NCBI RefSeq assembly: GCF_039631295.1
Contig: NZ_JBDIVE010000004.1
Location: forward strand, 62,001-126,000
From: Viridibacterium sediminicola
GTDB lineage: Bacteria > Pseudomonadota > Gammaproteobacteria > Burkholderiales > Rhodocyclaceae
Reading direction: 5' to 3'
Length of the DNA: 64,000 bases
Shown: piece after piece, positions 27,360 to 36,412 of the stretch
Numbering within the stretch: the stretch's first letter is position 1
Layout of the letters: each line of letters begins with the position of its first letter
Notes under the pieces: model-generated
What the model was told of the DNA's origin: nothing
Databases searched by the model: none
The model's input: only the letters and a program-made list of their open reading frames with translations
Position numbers and translations under genes: made by a program

Positions 27360-28721
27360 ATGAGCAGCCCCATCGATACACAGAAATTGCAGGCCGAACT
27401 CGAAAGCAAAGGCGTGAAGTATTGCATCGGCGCCTATGTGGACATCCACGGCGTGCCCAAGGCCAAGGTCGTACCCATCGCTCACTTGGGCCACATGGCC
27501 AAGGGTTCGGAGCGCTACACCGGCTACGCCCTCGACGGTCTGGGCCAGGCGCCCAACGAAGACGAGCTGACCTCGGTGCCCGATTTCTCGCGCCTGATCC
27601 AGCTGCCCTGGGAGCCCAAGATTGCCTGGATTCCCGCCGACAATCATTTCCAGGGCAAGCCCTATCCGCTCAATACCCGCGTGGCGCTGCAGATGCAGCT
27701 TGATGAAGCGGCCAAGCTCGGCTTCGGCATGAATCTCGGTATCGAGTGCGAAATCTTCCTGCTCAAGCAGGACGAGCAAGGCAAGCTCTCGGTGCCCGAT
27801 CCCGAAGACAAGCTCGGCAAGTCCTGCTACGACGTGCGCGGCTTCACCAACAGCTTCGAGTGGCTGGACAAGATGGCCACCGCGATCAACGGTCTGGGCT
27901 GGGATCTCTATTCCTTCGACCATGAAGACGCCAATGGCCAGTTCGAGTTCGACTTCCAGTATGCGGATGCCATCACCACCTGTGATCGCCTGACCTTCTT
28001 CCGCTTCATGGCCAAGCACTACGCCCGCGAGCAAGGCCTGCTGGCGACCATGATGCCCAAGCCTTTCGCCGACAAGACCGGCAATGGCGCGCACTTCAAC
28101 ATGTCGTTGTACGATCTGGTCAGCGGCAACAACCTGTTCGCCTGCGATCCCAAGGACGACCCGCATGGCATCGGCCTCACCCAGCTGGGCTACCACTTCA
28201 TCGCCGGCATCCTCAAGCACGGCCGTGCGCTGTGTGCGGTGTTCGCGCCGACGGTCAACAGCTACAAGCGCCTGGTGCGCCGTGGCGCGATGAGCTACTT
28301 CTCGTGGGCGCCGGTGTTCAATTCCTGGGGCTCGAACAACCGCACCAACTCGGTCCGCGTGCCCTCGGGCGGCGGTCGTTGCGAGTCGCGCAATGCCGAT
28401 GGCGCCGTCAATCCCTACCTCGCGGCAGCGCTGGTACTGGCGGCGGGCCTCGAAGGCATTCGCGAAAAGCTCGACCCGGGCAAGCCCAACGAAGACAATC
28501 TCTACGAGATCAGCGACGCCGAACGTGCTGCACGCGGCATCGACTTCCTGCCGCAAACCCTGCAGGAAGCCGTTGCGGCCTTCGCCGCTGATCCGCTGGT
28601 CGAGCAAGTGCTGGGCAAGGGCTTGCGCGACGAGTTCATCCGCTACAAGAGCGAAGAGTGGGAGGCTTACCACCTGTCGGTGAGCAAGTGGGAAGTGGAC
28701 CGTTACAGCTACATGTTCTGA
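27360..28721 (+). CDS. glnT: type III glutamine-synthetase-like ligase (GlnT)
   Basis: The 453-residue protein has the GS beta-grasp and catalytic domains. It includes the metal-ligand segment GIECEIFLL, ENGQFEFDF-like DANGQFEFDF, the GNGAHFNMSL histidine motif, and NRTNSVRVPSGGGRCESR with the ATP/glutamate-site arginines. GlnT-type enzymes can ligate glutamate to ammonia or small amines. In this operon it could assimilate released ammonia or make a gamma-glutamyl derivative of an amine. It lies 30 bp after the creatininase-like gene. Confidence 0.88.
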   Translation: MSSPIDTQKLQAELESKGVKYCIGAYVDIHGVPKAKVVPIAHLGHMAKGSERYTGYALDGLGQAPNEDELTSVPDFSRLIQLPWEPKIAWIPADNHFQGKPYPLNTRVALQMQLDEAAKLGFGMNLGIECEIFLLKQDEQGKLSVPDPEDKLGKSCYDVRGFTNSFEWLDKMATAINGLGWDLYSFDHEDANGQFEFDFQYADAITTCDRLTFFRFMAKHYAREQGLLATMMPKPFADKTGNGAHFNMSLYDLVSGNNLFACDPKDDPHGIGLTQLGYHFIAGILKHGRALCAVFAPTVNSYKRLVRRGAMSYFSWAPVFNSWGSNNRTNSVRVPSGGGRCESRNADGAVNPYLAAALVLAAGLEGIREKLDPGKPNEDNLYEISDAERAARGIDFLPQTLQEAVAAFAADPLVEQVLGKGLRDEFIRYKSEEWEAYHLSVSKWEVDRYSYMF

Positions 28722-28892
28722 GAGGCTGCTCATGATCCTACTGCGAGGCCGTGATCGGGGCTCATGCGCTGCTCGAAATCCTCATGTATCAACATACACT
28801 CCGGTTTCTGCGCTGCTCCACATTTGCCACCTGAGCCCGCTGACGCCCTCTCGCTACAGATCGTGAACAGCCTCTTACAACCGGACAAGGCA

Positions 28893-29381
28893 ATGAACAA
28901 AAAAACCGCACCTGAAAAGAAGGTCGTGGAGGAGAAGGGCAATTCCCTGGTCAGCCGGATCAGTGTGTCCCTGCCGCCGCAGCTGCTTGAGGAGCTGGAC
29001 CACATGGTCCAGAGCCGTGGCTATGACAGCCGCTCGCAAGCCATCGGCGACATGGTCAACTACCAGCTGGCCGAGCACAAACGCAAGCTCGGCAATGACG
29101 TGATGGTCGGCACCATCACCCTGCTCTACGACCGCACCACGCGCGGTCTGCAGAAGAAGATTGCCGACCTGCAGTACCAGCACATCGACGAAGTGATCAG
29201 CTCCCTGCACGTGCACCTGACGCACGACCAGCTGATGGAAGTGATCCTCGTGCAGGGCCCGGCCACGCTGCTGCAGGACATTGCCAATGAAATGATCGCC
29301 CTGCGTGGCGTGCAGACCGGCAAGCTGCAGCTGCTCGCAGCCGTCATCCCGCCGCTGCATCCGGCCAGCAGCGCGCGCTGA
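28893..29381 (+). CDS. NikR-family ribbon-helix-helix regulator lacking two nickel ligands
   Basis: The ATG at 28893 gives a 162-residue protein. Residues 20-60 are a ribbon-helix-helix DNA-binding domain (VSRISVSLPPQLLEELDHMV) and 68-150 an ACT-type domain like that of NikR. Aligned to E. coli NikR, ligand His87 is His106 and His89 is His108, but His76 is Tyr95 and Cys95 is Leu114. The square-planar nickel site therefore cannot form as known. The protein likely senses another ligand, perhaps guanidine or a pathway product. Its probable targets are the two GTATTA-N16-TAATAC sites at 20061 and 23586. A 171-bp gap precedes it, which may hold its own promoter. Confidence 0.85.
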   Translation: MNKKTAPEKKVVEEKGNSLVSRISVSLPPQLLEELDHMVQSRGYDSRSQAIGDMVNYQLAEHKRKLGNDVMVGTITLLYDRTTRGLQKKIADLQYQHIDEVISSLHVHLTHDQLMEVILVQGPATLLQDIANEMIALRGVQTGKLQLLAAVIPPLHPASSAR

Positions 29382-29399
29382 AACAAGGAAAGGACACGC

Positions 29400-30191
29400 A
29401 TGACAACCACCTCCATGCCCGCCGCCCAAGCCGTGGACGCCTTCGAACACTGGCGCAGTTTCGCGCCCGATCTGGCAGACCGCGACGTGCTGTTCTCCGA
29501 GATCATTCCCGGCGGCGCACACTGGTCCTGGCGCCTGCCGCGCGGCACCACGCTGCGCCTGACGGCCATCGAGGCCGGCGCCAACCTCAGCGTGGTGCTC
29601 TACTCCGCGCTGGAAAAGCTCGAACGCTACAACATGCCCGATTCGCTCAAGGCGCAGCACACCGCGCACTACACACGCGGCCACGTGCTGATGAGCGACA
29701 TGGGCCGCGCGATGGGCTCGATCACCGCTGACTCGCTGGGCTGGCACGACCCGCTGGGCCTGCTGCTCGATAACGCACGGATGAGCGAGAAATACGGCGA
29801 GCGGCGTTACCAGGAAGCGCGCAACAGCATGCACCGCGCCGGCAAGGAAGGCCTGCTGATCGAGATCGGCAAGTACGGCCTCGCCGCGCGCGACTTGATC
29901 GCGCCGGTCAATTTCTTCACCAAGCTGGTGGTTGATGAGGAAGGGCGCTTCGTCTTCGACAGCGCGCATTGCCCGGCCGGTGCCCATGTCGATCTGCGTC
30001 TGGACATGGATGTGATTCTCGCCCTCAGCAGCGCGCCGCATCCGCTCGACCCGGCGCCCGACTATGCGCCGAAGAAAGTCGGTGTGGCGCTGTGGCGCTC
30101 CGGTGTCGCCGCCAAAGATGATTTCTGCCGCCAGTTCCGCCCCGAGAACGCGCGCGCCCTGCACAACAGCGACATGCTCTACCTGGCCTGA
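29400..30191 (+). CDS. DUF1989 protein, carboxyguanidine deiminase subunit (larger)
   Basis: This 263-residue urea-carboxylase-associated protein is one of the DUF1989 pair now known in guanidine-degrading bacteria as carboxyguanidine deiminase (CgdAB). That enzyme converts carboxyguanidine to allophanate and ammonia. The conserved histidine-aspartate appears in LGWHDPLG. A good RBS (AGGAAAGGA) precedes the ATG, and the second subunit follows after 11 bp. I do not assign the A or B name. Confidence 0.85.
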   Translation: MTTTSMPAAQAVDAFEHWRSFAPDLADRDVLFSEIIPGGAHWSWRLPRGTTLRLTAIEAGANLSVVLYSALEKLERYNMPDSLKAQHTAHYTRGHVLMSDMGRAMGSITADSLGWHDPLGLLLDNARMSEKYGERRYQEARNSMHRAGKEGLLIEIGKYGLAARDLIAPVNFFTKLVVDEEGRFVFDSAHCPAGAHVDLRLDMDVILALSSAPHPLDPAPDYAPKKVGVALWRSGVAAKDDFCRQFRPENARALHNSDMLYLA

Positions 30192-30202
30192 GGAGAAGAC
30201 CG

Positions 30203-30868
30203 ATGACTACGACCAGCCAAGCCGCCGCGATCCGCATCCGCGAAAGCGCACTGCAGCCCGAGAACGCCGTCTTCAACCGCGTACAGCCAGCCGGCGAGCC
30301 CTGCCTGTGGGAGATCCGCAAGGGCCAGACCCTGCGCATCGTCGACCTCGAAGGCAACCAGGCCGCCGACGTGATTTTCTACAACCGTCACGACACCGAC
30401 GAGCACTACAGCGCCACCGAAACCATGCTGCGCCAGGGTGGTATCTACCTCACCACGGGCAGCGTGCTGTATTCCAGCGAAGGGCGGCCGATGCTGACCA
30501 TCGTTGCCGACACCTGCGGCCGTCACGATACCCTGGGCGGCGCCTGCGCGGCCGAGAGCAATACCGTGCGCTACGCGCTGTCCAAGAAGTTCATGCACAG
30601 CTGCCGCGACAATTATCTGCACGCGATCCAGAATTCCGATTCGGGTCTCAGCAAGGCCGACCTTGTACCCAATATCAATTTCTTCATGAATGTGCCGGTG
30701 ACGGCTGAAGGCGAACTCACCTTTGCCGATGGCGTCTCGGGTCCCGGCAAATACGTCGAGATGCGCGCCGAGATGGACCTGTGGGGCCTCTTGTCGAACT
30801 GCCCGCAGCTCAACAACCCCTGCAACGCCTACAACCCGACCCCGGTGCAGCTCCTGATCTGGGACTGA
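30203..30868 (+). CDS. DUF1989 protein, carboxyguanidine deiminase subunit (smaller)
   Basis: The 221-residue partner of the preceding protein has a potential zinc site: TCGRHDTLGGAC with a further Cys in HSCRDN. The larger subunit has no such cysteines, so metal binding is likely confined to this one. GAGGAGAAG precedes the ATG. An 88-bp gap with two hairpins separates it from the carboxylase gene. Confidence 0.86.
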   Translation: MTTTSQAAAIRIRESALQPENAVFNRVQPAGEPCLWEIRKGQTLRIVDLEGNQAADVIFYNRHDTDEHYSATETMLRQGGIYLTTGSVLYSSEGRPMLTIVADTCGRHDTLGGACAAESNTVRYALSKKFMHSCRDNYLHAIQNSDSGLSKADLVPNINFFMNVPVTAEGELTFADGVSGPGKYVEMRAEMDLWGLLSNCPQLNNPCNAYNPTPVQLLIWD

Positions 30869-30886
30869 CACGCAGGTCCACTCATC

Positions 30887-30938
30887 GGCCGTCCGGGACG
30901 ACCCGGCCGGCCTGAAGACTCCGCGGGACGACCCGCAG
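30887..30938 (+). promoter_or_regulatory. guanidine-II (mini-ykkC) riboswitch candidate
   Basis: Two tandem hairpins, both capped by the loop ACGA: P1 core CCGGG-ACGA-CCCGG (30893-30906, with five more pairs outside one mismatch) and P2 GCGGG-ACGA-CCCGC (30923-30936). Two hairpins with ACGR tetraloops and a short linker are the hallmark of guanidine-II riboswitches. GAGAG (30946-30950) and ATG 30957 of the carboxylase follow directly, fitting control of ribosome access. Confidence 0.85.
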
Positions 30939-30956
30939 CTTTTGCGAGAGTTCAGC

Positions 30957-33900
30957 ATGTTCAGCAAAGTTCTCATTGCCAACCGTGGCGCCATCGCCTG
31001 CCGGGTGATCCGCACGCTGCGCCGTCTCGGCATCGCCTCGGTGGCGGTGTATTCCGAGGCAGACGCCGATTCGCTGCACGTCAGTCTTGCCGACGAAGCG
31101 ATCTGCATCGGCCCGGCGCCGGCTGCCGAGAGCTACCTCAAGGCCGACAAGATTCTCGCTGCGGCCCAAGCCACCGGCGCCCAAGGTATTCATCCGGGCT
31201 ATGGCTTCCTGTCCGAAAACCCGGATTTTTCCGACGCCTGCGAAGCTGCCGGCATTGCCTTCATCGGTCCCAGCAAGGCGCAGATGCTGGCCTTCGGCCT
31301 CAAGCACACGGCACGCGAACTGGCCGAAAAAGCCGGTGTGCCGCTGCTGCCCGGCAGCGGCCTGCTTGACGATGCCGAGCATTCGCGGCGCGAAGCCGCC
31401 CGCATCGGCTACCCGGTGATGCTCAAGAGCACCGCCGGCGGTGGCGGCATCGGCATGCGCCTGATCTGGTCCGAAGCCGAGCTGGCTGAAGCCTGGGCCT
31501 CCGTGGATCGCCTGGCGCGCGCCAACTTCAAGGAAGCGGGCATCTACCTCGAAAAGTACGTCGAAGCCGCACGTCATATCGAGGTGCAGATCTTTGGCGA
31601 CGGCCTGGGCCGCGTGTTGGCGCTCGGCGAGCGCGACTGCTCGGTGCAGCGCCGCAACCAGAAGGTGATCGAAGAGACACCGGCACCCGGCCTCAGCGCC
31701 GCGCAGCGCCAAAGCCTCGCCGACACGGCGGTGCGCCTGATGGAGTCGGTGGCTTATCGCTCGGCCGGCACCGTTGAATTCGTGATGGACGCCAGCAGCG
31801 GCGCCTTCTACTTCCTCGAAGTGAATACGCGCTTGCAGGTCGAACACGGCGTCACCGAAGAGGTGACGGGCGTTGATCTGGTCGAATGGATGGTGCTGCT
31901 CGCCTCCGGCGACTTCAGCCTGCCGGCGGCCGCGCCGGCACCGCGTGGTGCCTCGATACAGGTGCGCCTGTATGCCGAAGACCCGGCCAAGAACTTCCAG
32001 CCTTCCTCGGGCCTGCTCAGCGAAGTGAGCTTCCCGGCCGGCGTGCGCGTCGAGACCGCGGTGGCCACCGGTTCCGAGGTGCCGCCGTACTACGACCCGA
32101 TGGTCGCCAAGATCATCGTGCATGCCGAAACGCGCGAAGCGGCGACCGACAAGCTGATCGCTGCGCTGGACGCTACCCGCGTCTATGGCATCGAAACCAA
32201 TCGCGCCTATCTGCGCCAGATTCTCGACGGCGAAGTGTTCCGCGCCGGCCGCCAGACCACGCGCTATCTCAACAGTTTCGATTACCGCCCGACCACGGTC
32301 GACGTGCTCGAAGCCGGTGTGCAGACCACGGTGCAGGACTGGCCCGGCCGCGTCGGCTACTGGGATGTCGGCGTGCCGCCCTCGGGCCCGATGGACGATG
32401 TGTCGCTGCGCGCCGCCAATCGCCTGGTCGGCAATCCGCAAGGCGCGGCGGCGCTCGAATGCACGATGAGCGGGCCGAGCCTGCGCTTCAATTGCGACGC
32501 CGTAATCGCCCTCACCGGCGCGCTCACTGCGACGACCCTCGATGACATGCCAATTGCATTCTGGCAAGCGCATGCGGTCAAGGCCGGCAGCGTGCTGAAG
32601 ATCGGCGCCGTGCTCGACGCGGGCTGCCGCACCTATCTGGCGATTGCTGGCGGCCTCGATGTGCCGGATTACCTGGGCAGCAAGTCGACCTTCACGCTTG
32701 GCCAGTTCGGCGGCCATGCCGGTCGCACGCTGCGCCTCGGTGATGTGCTGCACATCAGGCCGAGCAGTACCGTGCCAGCCGTTGCCGCGTTGCCGCCGCC
32801 GACTTACGGCCACCACTGGGAAGTGGCGGTGCTCTACGGCCCGCATGGCGCGCCGGACTTTTTCACCGATCCCGACATCGCCAGCTTCTTCGCCACCGAC
32901 TGGGAGATCCACTACAACTCCAGCCGCACCGGCGTGCGCCTCAACGGCCCCAAGCCGCAGTGGGCACGAACTGATGGTGGCGAAGCCGGCCTGCATCCTT
33001 CAAACATTCACGACAATGCCTATGCCATCGGCGCCATCGACTTCACCGGCGACATGCCGGTGATCCTCGGCCCGGATGGCCCCAGCCTCGGCGGCTTCGT
33101 CTGCCCGGCGGTGGTGATCCAGGCCGATCTGTGGAAGCTCGGCCAGCTGCGCCCCGGTGACACCCTGCGCTTCGTGCCGGTCAGCGCTGCCACCGCCGCG
33201 CAGCGCTTGCAAGCCATGGATGCCGCCCTGCGCGCTGGCAGCAGTCTCGATCTGAAGATCACGGCTGAGCCACAGACGCTGACCACACCTGTGCTCTCTG
33301 AATTGCCTGCTGCCGGCGAGCGGCCGCGCGTGGTCTATCGCCAGGCGGGCGACGCCTACCTGCTGATCGAATACGGCCCGCTGGTGCTCGACATCGAACT
33401 GCGCTTCCGCGTGCAGGCGCTGATGAACTGGCTGCAGCAACATCCGCAGCCGGGCATCATCGACCTCACGCCGGGCATCCGCTCGTTGCAGCTGCATTTC
33501 GATGCGCGCAGCACCGATCGCGCCGCCCTGCTCGCCGCGCTGATCGCCGCCGAAGATGAGCTGCCCTCGGTCGATCACATGGAAGTGCCCAGCCGCACGG
33601 TGTATCTGCCGCTGTCCTGGGACGATCCGGCGACCCAGTTGGCGATTGAAAAGTACATGCAGTCGGTGCGCAAGGACGCGCCCTGGTGCCCGTCGAATAT
33701 CGAGTTCATCCGCCGCATCAATGGCCTCGACTCGATCGATGACGTCTACAAGACGGTGTTCGAGGCCAGTTATCTGGTGCTCGGCCTCGGCGATGTCTAT
33801 CTCGGCGCGCCGGTCGCCACACCGATGGACCCGCGCCATCGCCTGGTCACCACCAAGTACAACCCGGCGCGCACCTGGACGCCCGAGAATGCCGTCGGCA

Positions 33901-34559
33901 TCGGCGGTGCCTACATGTGCGTGTATGGCATGGAAGGGCCCGGCGGCTACCAGTTCGTCGGCCGCACCGTGCAGATGTGGAACCGCTGGCGGCAGACCAA
34001 AGAGTTCAGCAAGCCCTGGCTGCTGCGTTTCTTCGACCAGGTGCGTTTCGTGCCGGTCAGCGAGGCGGAGCTGCTGCAGCTGCGTCGTGACTTTGTCGCC
34101 GGCCGCGCTGCGCTGCGCATTGAAGAAGGCAGGTTCCGGCTCGCCGATTACCGCCGCTTCCTGGCTGACAACGCCGAAGGCATCACGGCCTTCAAGACGC
34201 GCCAACAAGCCGCTTTCGAGGCCGAGCGCGAGCGCTGGAAAGCGGCCGGACAAGCCGAGTACATCAGCGAGGCCGACATCCTTGCCGCTGCAGGTGATGG
34301 CGTGGTGGACCTGCCGCCCGGCGCTCGCCTGATCGCCAGCCACGTGCCCGGCAATATCTGGAAATTGATGGTGGAAGCTGGTCAGCAGGTCAAGGCTGGC
34401 GATGTATTGGTGATTGTGGAGTCAATGAAAATGGAATTTTCGATTACGGCGCCGGCCGACGGCGAGGTACTGCAAGTGCTCTGCCGCGAAGCCACACCGG
34501 TGTTCGCCGGGCAGGATCTGCTGGTGCTGCAAACGACGGAGGCATCGGCTCATGTCTGA
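30957..34559 (+). CDS. biotin-dependent guanidine/urea carboxylase
   Basis: The 1200-residue enzyme has a biotin carboxylase domain (1-450, starting MFSKVLIANRG), a KipA/KipI-like carboxyltransferase region (about 470-1030), and a C-terminal biotinyl domain with the acceptor lysine in ESMKMEF (Lys1158). It uses ATP and bicarbonate to carboxylate urea or, in clusters with DUF1989 genes, guanidine. The DUF1989 pair and the two-hairpin leader argue that guanidine is the substrate. ATG 30957 is chosen over an upstream TTG because GAGAG stands six bases before it. It overlaps the allophanate hydrolase gene by 8 bp. Confidence 0.92.
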   Translation: MFSKVLIANRGAIACRVIRTLRRLGIASVAVYSEADADSLHVSLADEAICIGPAPAAESYLKADKILAAAQATGAQGIHPGYGFLSENPDFSDACEAAGIAFIGPSKAQMLAFGLKHTARELAEKAGVPLLPGSGLLDDAEHSRREAARIGYPVMLKSTAGGGGIGMRLIWSEAELAEAWASVDRLARANFKEAGIYLEKYVEAARHIEVQIFGDGLGRVLALGERDCSVQRRNQKVIEETPAPGLSAAQRQSLADTAVRLMESVAYRSAGTVEFVMDASSGAFYFLEVNTRLQVEHGVTEEVTGVDLVEWMVLLASGDFSLPAAAPAPRGASIQVRLYAEDPAKNFQPSSGLLSEVSFPAGVRVETAVATGSEVPPYYDPMVAKIIVHAETREAATDKLIAALDATRVYGIETNRAYLRQILDGEVFRAGRQTTRYLNSFDYRPTTVDVLEAGVQTTVQDWPGRVGYWDVGVPPSGPMDDVSLRAANRLVGNPQGAAALECTMSGPSLRFNCDAVIALTGALTATTLDDMPIAFWQAHAVKAGSVLKIGAVLDAGCRTYLAIAGGLDVPDYLGSKSTFTLGQFGGHAGRTLRLGDVLHIRPSSTVPAVAALPPPTYGHHWEVAVLYGPHGAPDFFTDPDIASFFATDWEIHYNSSRTGVRLNGPKPQWARTDGGEAGLHPSNIHDNAYAIGAIDFTGDMPVILGPDGPSLGGFVCPAVVIQADLWKLGQLRPGDTLRFVPVSAATAAQRLQAMDAALRAGSSLDLKITAEPQTLTTPVLSELPAAGERPRVVYRQAGDAYLLIEYGPLVLDIELRFRVQALMNWLQQHPQPGIIDLTPGIRSLQLHFDARSTDRAALLAALIAAEDELPSVDHMEVPSRTVYLPLSWDDPATQLAIEKYMQSVRKDAPWCPSNIEFIRRINGLDSIDDVYKTVFEASYLVLGLGDVYLGAPVATPMDPRHRLVTTKYNPARTWTPENAVGIGGAYMCVYGMEGPGGYQFVGRTVQMWNRWRQTKEFSKPWLLRFFDQVRFVPVSEAELLQLRRDFVAGRAALRIEEGRFRLADYRRFLADNAEGITAFKTRQQAAFEAERERWKAAGQAEYISEADILAAAGDGVVDLPPGARLIASHVPGNIWKLMVEAGQQVKAGDVLVIVESMKMEFSITAPADGEVLQVLCREATPVFAGQDLLVLQTTEASAHV

Positions 34560-36360
34560 TCTGCACCTGCTACCCGCCAGCCTCGACCTCGTCTCACTCG
34601 CTGCGGCCTATCGCCAGGGGCTCAAGCCCAGCCGCCTGTTTGCCCATCTGCATGCGCTGGCTGCTGCCGATGATCACCACGCCTGGATCAGCCTGATGCC
34701 GCTGGAGCGCCTGCTGTCCATGGCCGAGCTGCTGGAGTCGCAAGACCCGGCCAGCTTGCCGCTGTATGGCGTGCCTTTCGCGGTGAAAGACAATATCGAT
34801 CTGGCCGATCTGCCGACCACCGCAGCTTGTCCTGACTTTGCCTACCAGCCCGCACGCAGCGCGACCGTGGTCGAGAAGCTCATCGCCGCCGGCGCGATTC
34901 CGCTGGGCAAGACCAATCTGGACCAGTTCGCCACCGGCCTCAATGGCACGCGCTCGCCGTATGGCGCATGCCGCAACGCTATCGCGCCGGACTACATCTC
35001 CGGCGGCTCCAGTGCCGGCTCGGCGGTGTCAGTCGCCTTGGGCCAGGTCAGCTTTTCGCTGGGCACCGACACCGCCGGTTCCGGCCGCGTGCCGGCTGCC
35101 TTCAATAATCTGGTCGGCCTCAAGCCGAGCTGCGGTGCGCTGTCCAATCGCGGCGTGCTGCCGGCTTGCCGCTCGCTCGATTCGGTGTCGATCTTTGCGC
35201 TGAGCGCCAGCGATGCGGCAGCGGTGTTCGCCGTGGCACAGGGCGTCGATGCGGAAGATCCGTACAGCCGCCCGCTGCGTGCCAGCGAACAGCGCTTTGT
35301 CGCCGGGCGCAGCTTCCGCTTCGGCGTGCCGCGCGCGGATCAGCTGGCCTTCTTTGGCGATAGCGAAAATCCTGGCTTGTTTGCCGCTGCCGTGGCAAAG
35401 CTGCAAGCGCTCGGCGGCACGCCGGTCGAACTCGATTTCGCACCCTTCCTGGAGACCGCCAATCTGCTCTACGGTGGCCCCTGGGTGGCCGAGCGTTACC
35501 ACGCGATCCGCGACTTCATCGAGCGCCAGCCTGAATCGGTGTTCCCGGTGACGCGCGAGATCACTCTGGCCGGCGGCAAGGCCACGGCGGTGGAGCTGTT
35601 CGATGCGCTGTACCGCCTCAAGGCGCTCAAGGTGCGTTGCGATGCGGTGTGGCAGAGCGTCGATGTGGTCATCACGCCGACCGCGGGCTATCACCCGACG
35701 ATTGCCGCGGTGCATGCTGACCCGATCCGCATCAATACCCAGCTGGGTTACTACACCAATTTCATGAACCTGCTCGACTATGCGGCGATTGCCGTGCCGG
35801 CGAGCTGGCGCAGCGATGGCCTGCCCTTTGGCGTGACCTTCTTCGCGCCTGCGCATCAGGACTCATTCTTGCTAGAGCTGGCAGCCCATTGGCAGCAAAG
35901 CATCGGTCTCAGTGCAGGAGCGCTCGGGCATGTGCCGGCACAGGGCGCCCAGCCGCGCCTGGTGACGGAAGAGATGATCAAGGTCGCGGTATGCGGTGCG
36001 CATCTCAGTGGCCTGCCCCTGAACTGGCAGCTCACCAGTCGCGGTGCGCACCTCCTTGGTGCCGTGCGCTCGGCGCCCGAGTACCGTTTCTATGCGCTGG
36101 CCGGCGGCCCGCCGCAGCGGCCGGGCATGGTGCGTGTGGAGCAAGGCGGCGCCAGCATCGCGATGGAAGTGTGGGCGCTGCCGGCGCGCCACTTCGGCAG
36201 CTTCGTCGCGGGCATTCCTGCACCGCTGGGCATTGGCAAGGTCAGTCTTGAAGACGGTAGTGAAGTCTGCGGTTTCGTCTGCGAAGGCATCGCCACCGCG
36301 AATGCCGAAGACATTACTGAATATGGCGGCTGGCGAGCCTGGCTCGCGCAGTCAAAATGA
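34552..36360 (+). CDS. atzF: allophanate hydrolase
   Basis: The 602-residue amidase-signature enzyme cleaves allophanate, finally giving ammonia and CO2. The Ser-cis-Ser-Lys triad is visible: Lys79 (AVKDN), cis-Ser in GGSSAGS (153-154) and nucleophile Ser177 in TDTAGSGR. The C-terminal domain of about 140 residues, typical of AtzF, follows. The 8-bp overlap with the carboxylase gene implies coupled translation and puts it under the same riboswitch. Confidence 0.94.
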   Translation: MSDLHLLPASLDLVSLAAAYRQGLKPSRLFAHLHALAAADDHHAWISLMPLERLLSMAELLESQDPASLPLYGVPFAVKDNIDLADLPTTAACPDFAYQPARSATVVEKLIAAGAIPLGKTNLDQFATGLNGTRSPYGACRNAIAPDYISGGSSAGSAVSVALGQVSFSLGTDTAGSGRVPAAFNNLVGLKPSCGALSNRGVLPACRSLDSVSIFALSASDAAAVFAVAQGVDAEDPYSRPLRASEQRFVAGRSFRFGVPRADQLAFFGDSENPGLFAAAVAKLQALGGTPVELDFAPFLETANLLYGGPWVAERYHAIRDFIERQPESVFPVTREITLAGGKATAVELFDALYRLKALKVRCDAVWQSVDVVITPTAGYHPTIAAVHADPIRINTQLGYYTNFMNLLDYAAIAVPASWRSDGLPFGVTFFAPAHQDSFLLELAAHWQQSIGLSAGALGHVPAQGAQPRLVTEEMIKVAVCGAHLSGLPLNWQLTSRGAHLLGAVRSAPEYRFYALAGGPPQRPGMVRVEQGGASIAMEVWALPARHFGSFVAGIPAPLGIGKVSLEDGSEVCGFVCEGIATANAEDITEYGGWRAWLAQSK

Positions 36361-36412
36361 GTTTCTGGAGTTGTCGCAGTATCCTTTTCGTAAGCCATCA
36401 GGGAGAAAATCC

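Noticed and set aside
28786..28797. GTAT-N4-ATAC dyad upstream of the NikR-like gene as a third operator
   Set aside because: Half-site spacing is 4 rather than 16 bp and the half-sites lack the TTA extension.
30882..32996. 704-codon open frame antisense to the carboxylase gene
   Set aside because: A shadow of the conserved carboxylase; Arg/Ala/Gly/His-rich product with no domain.
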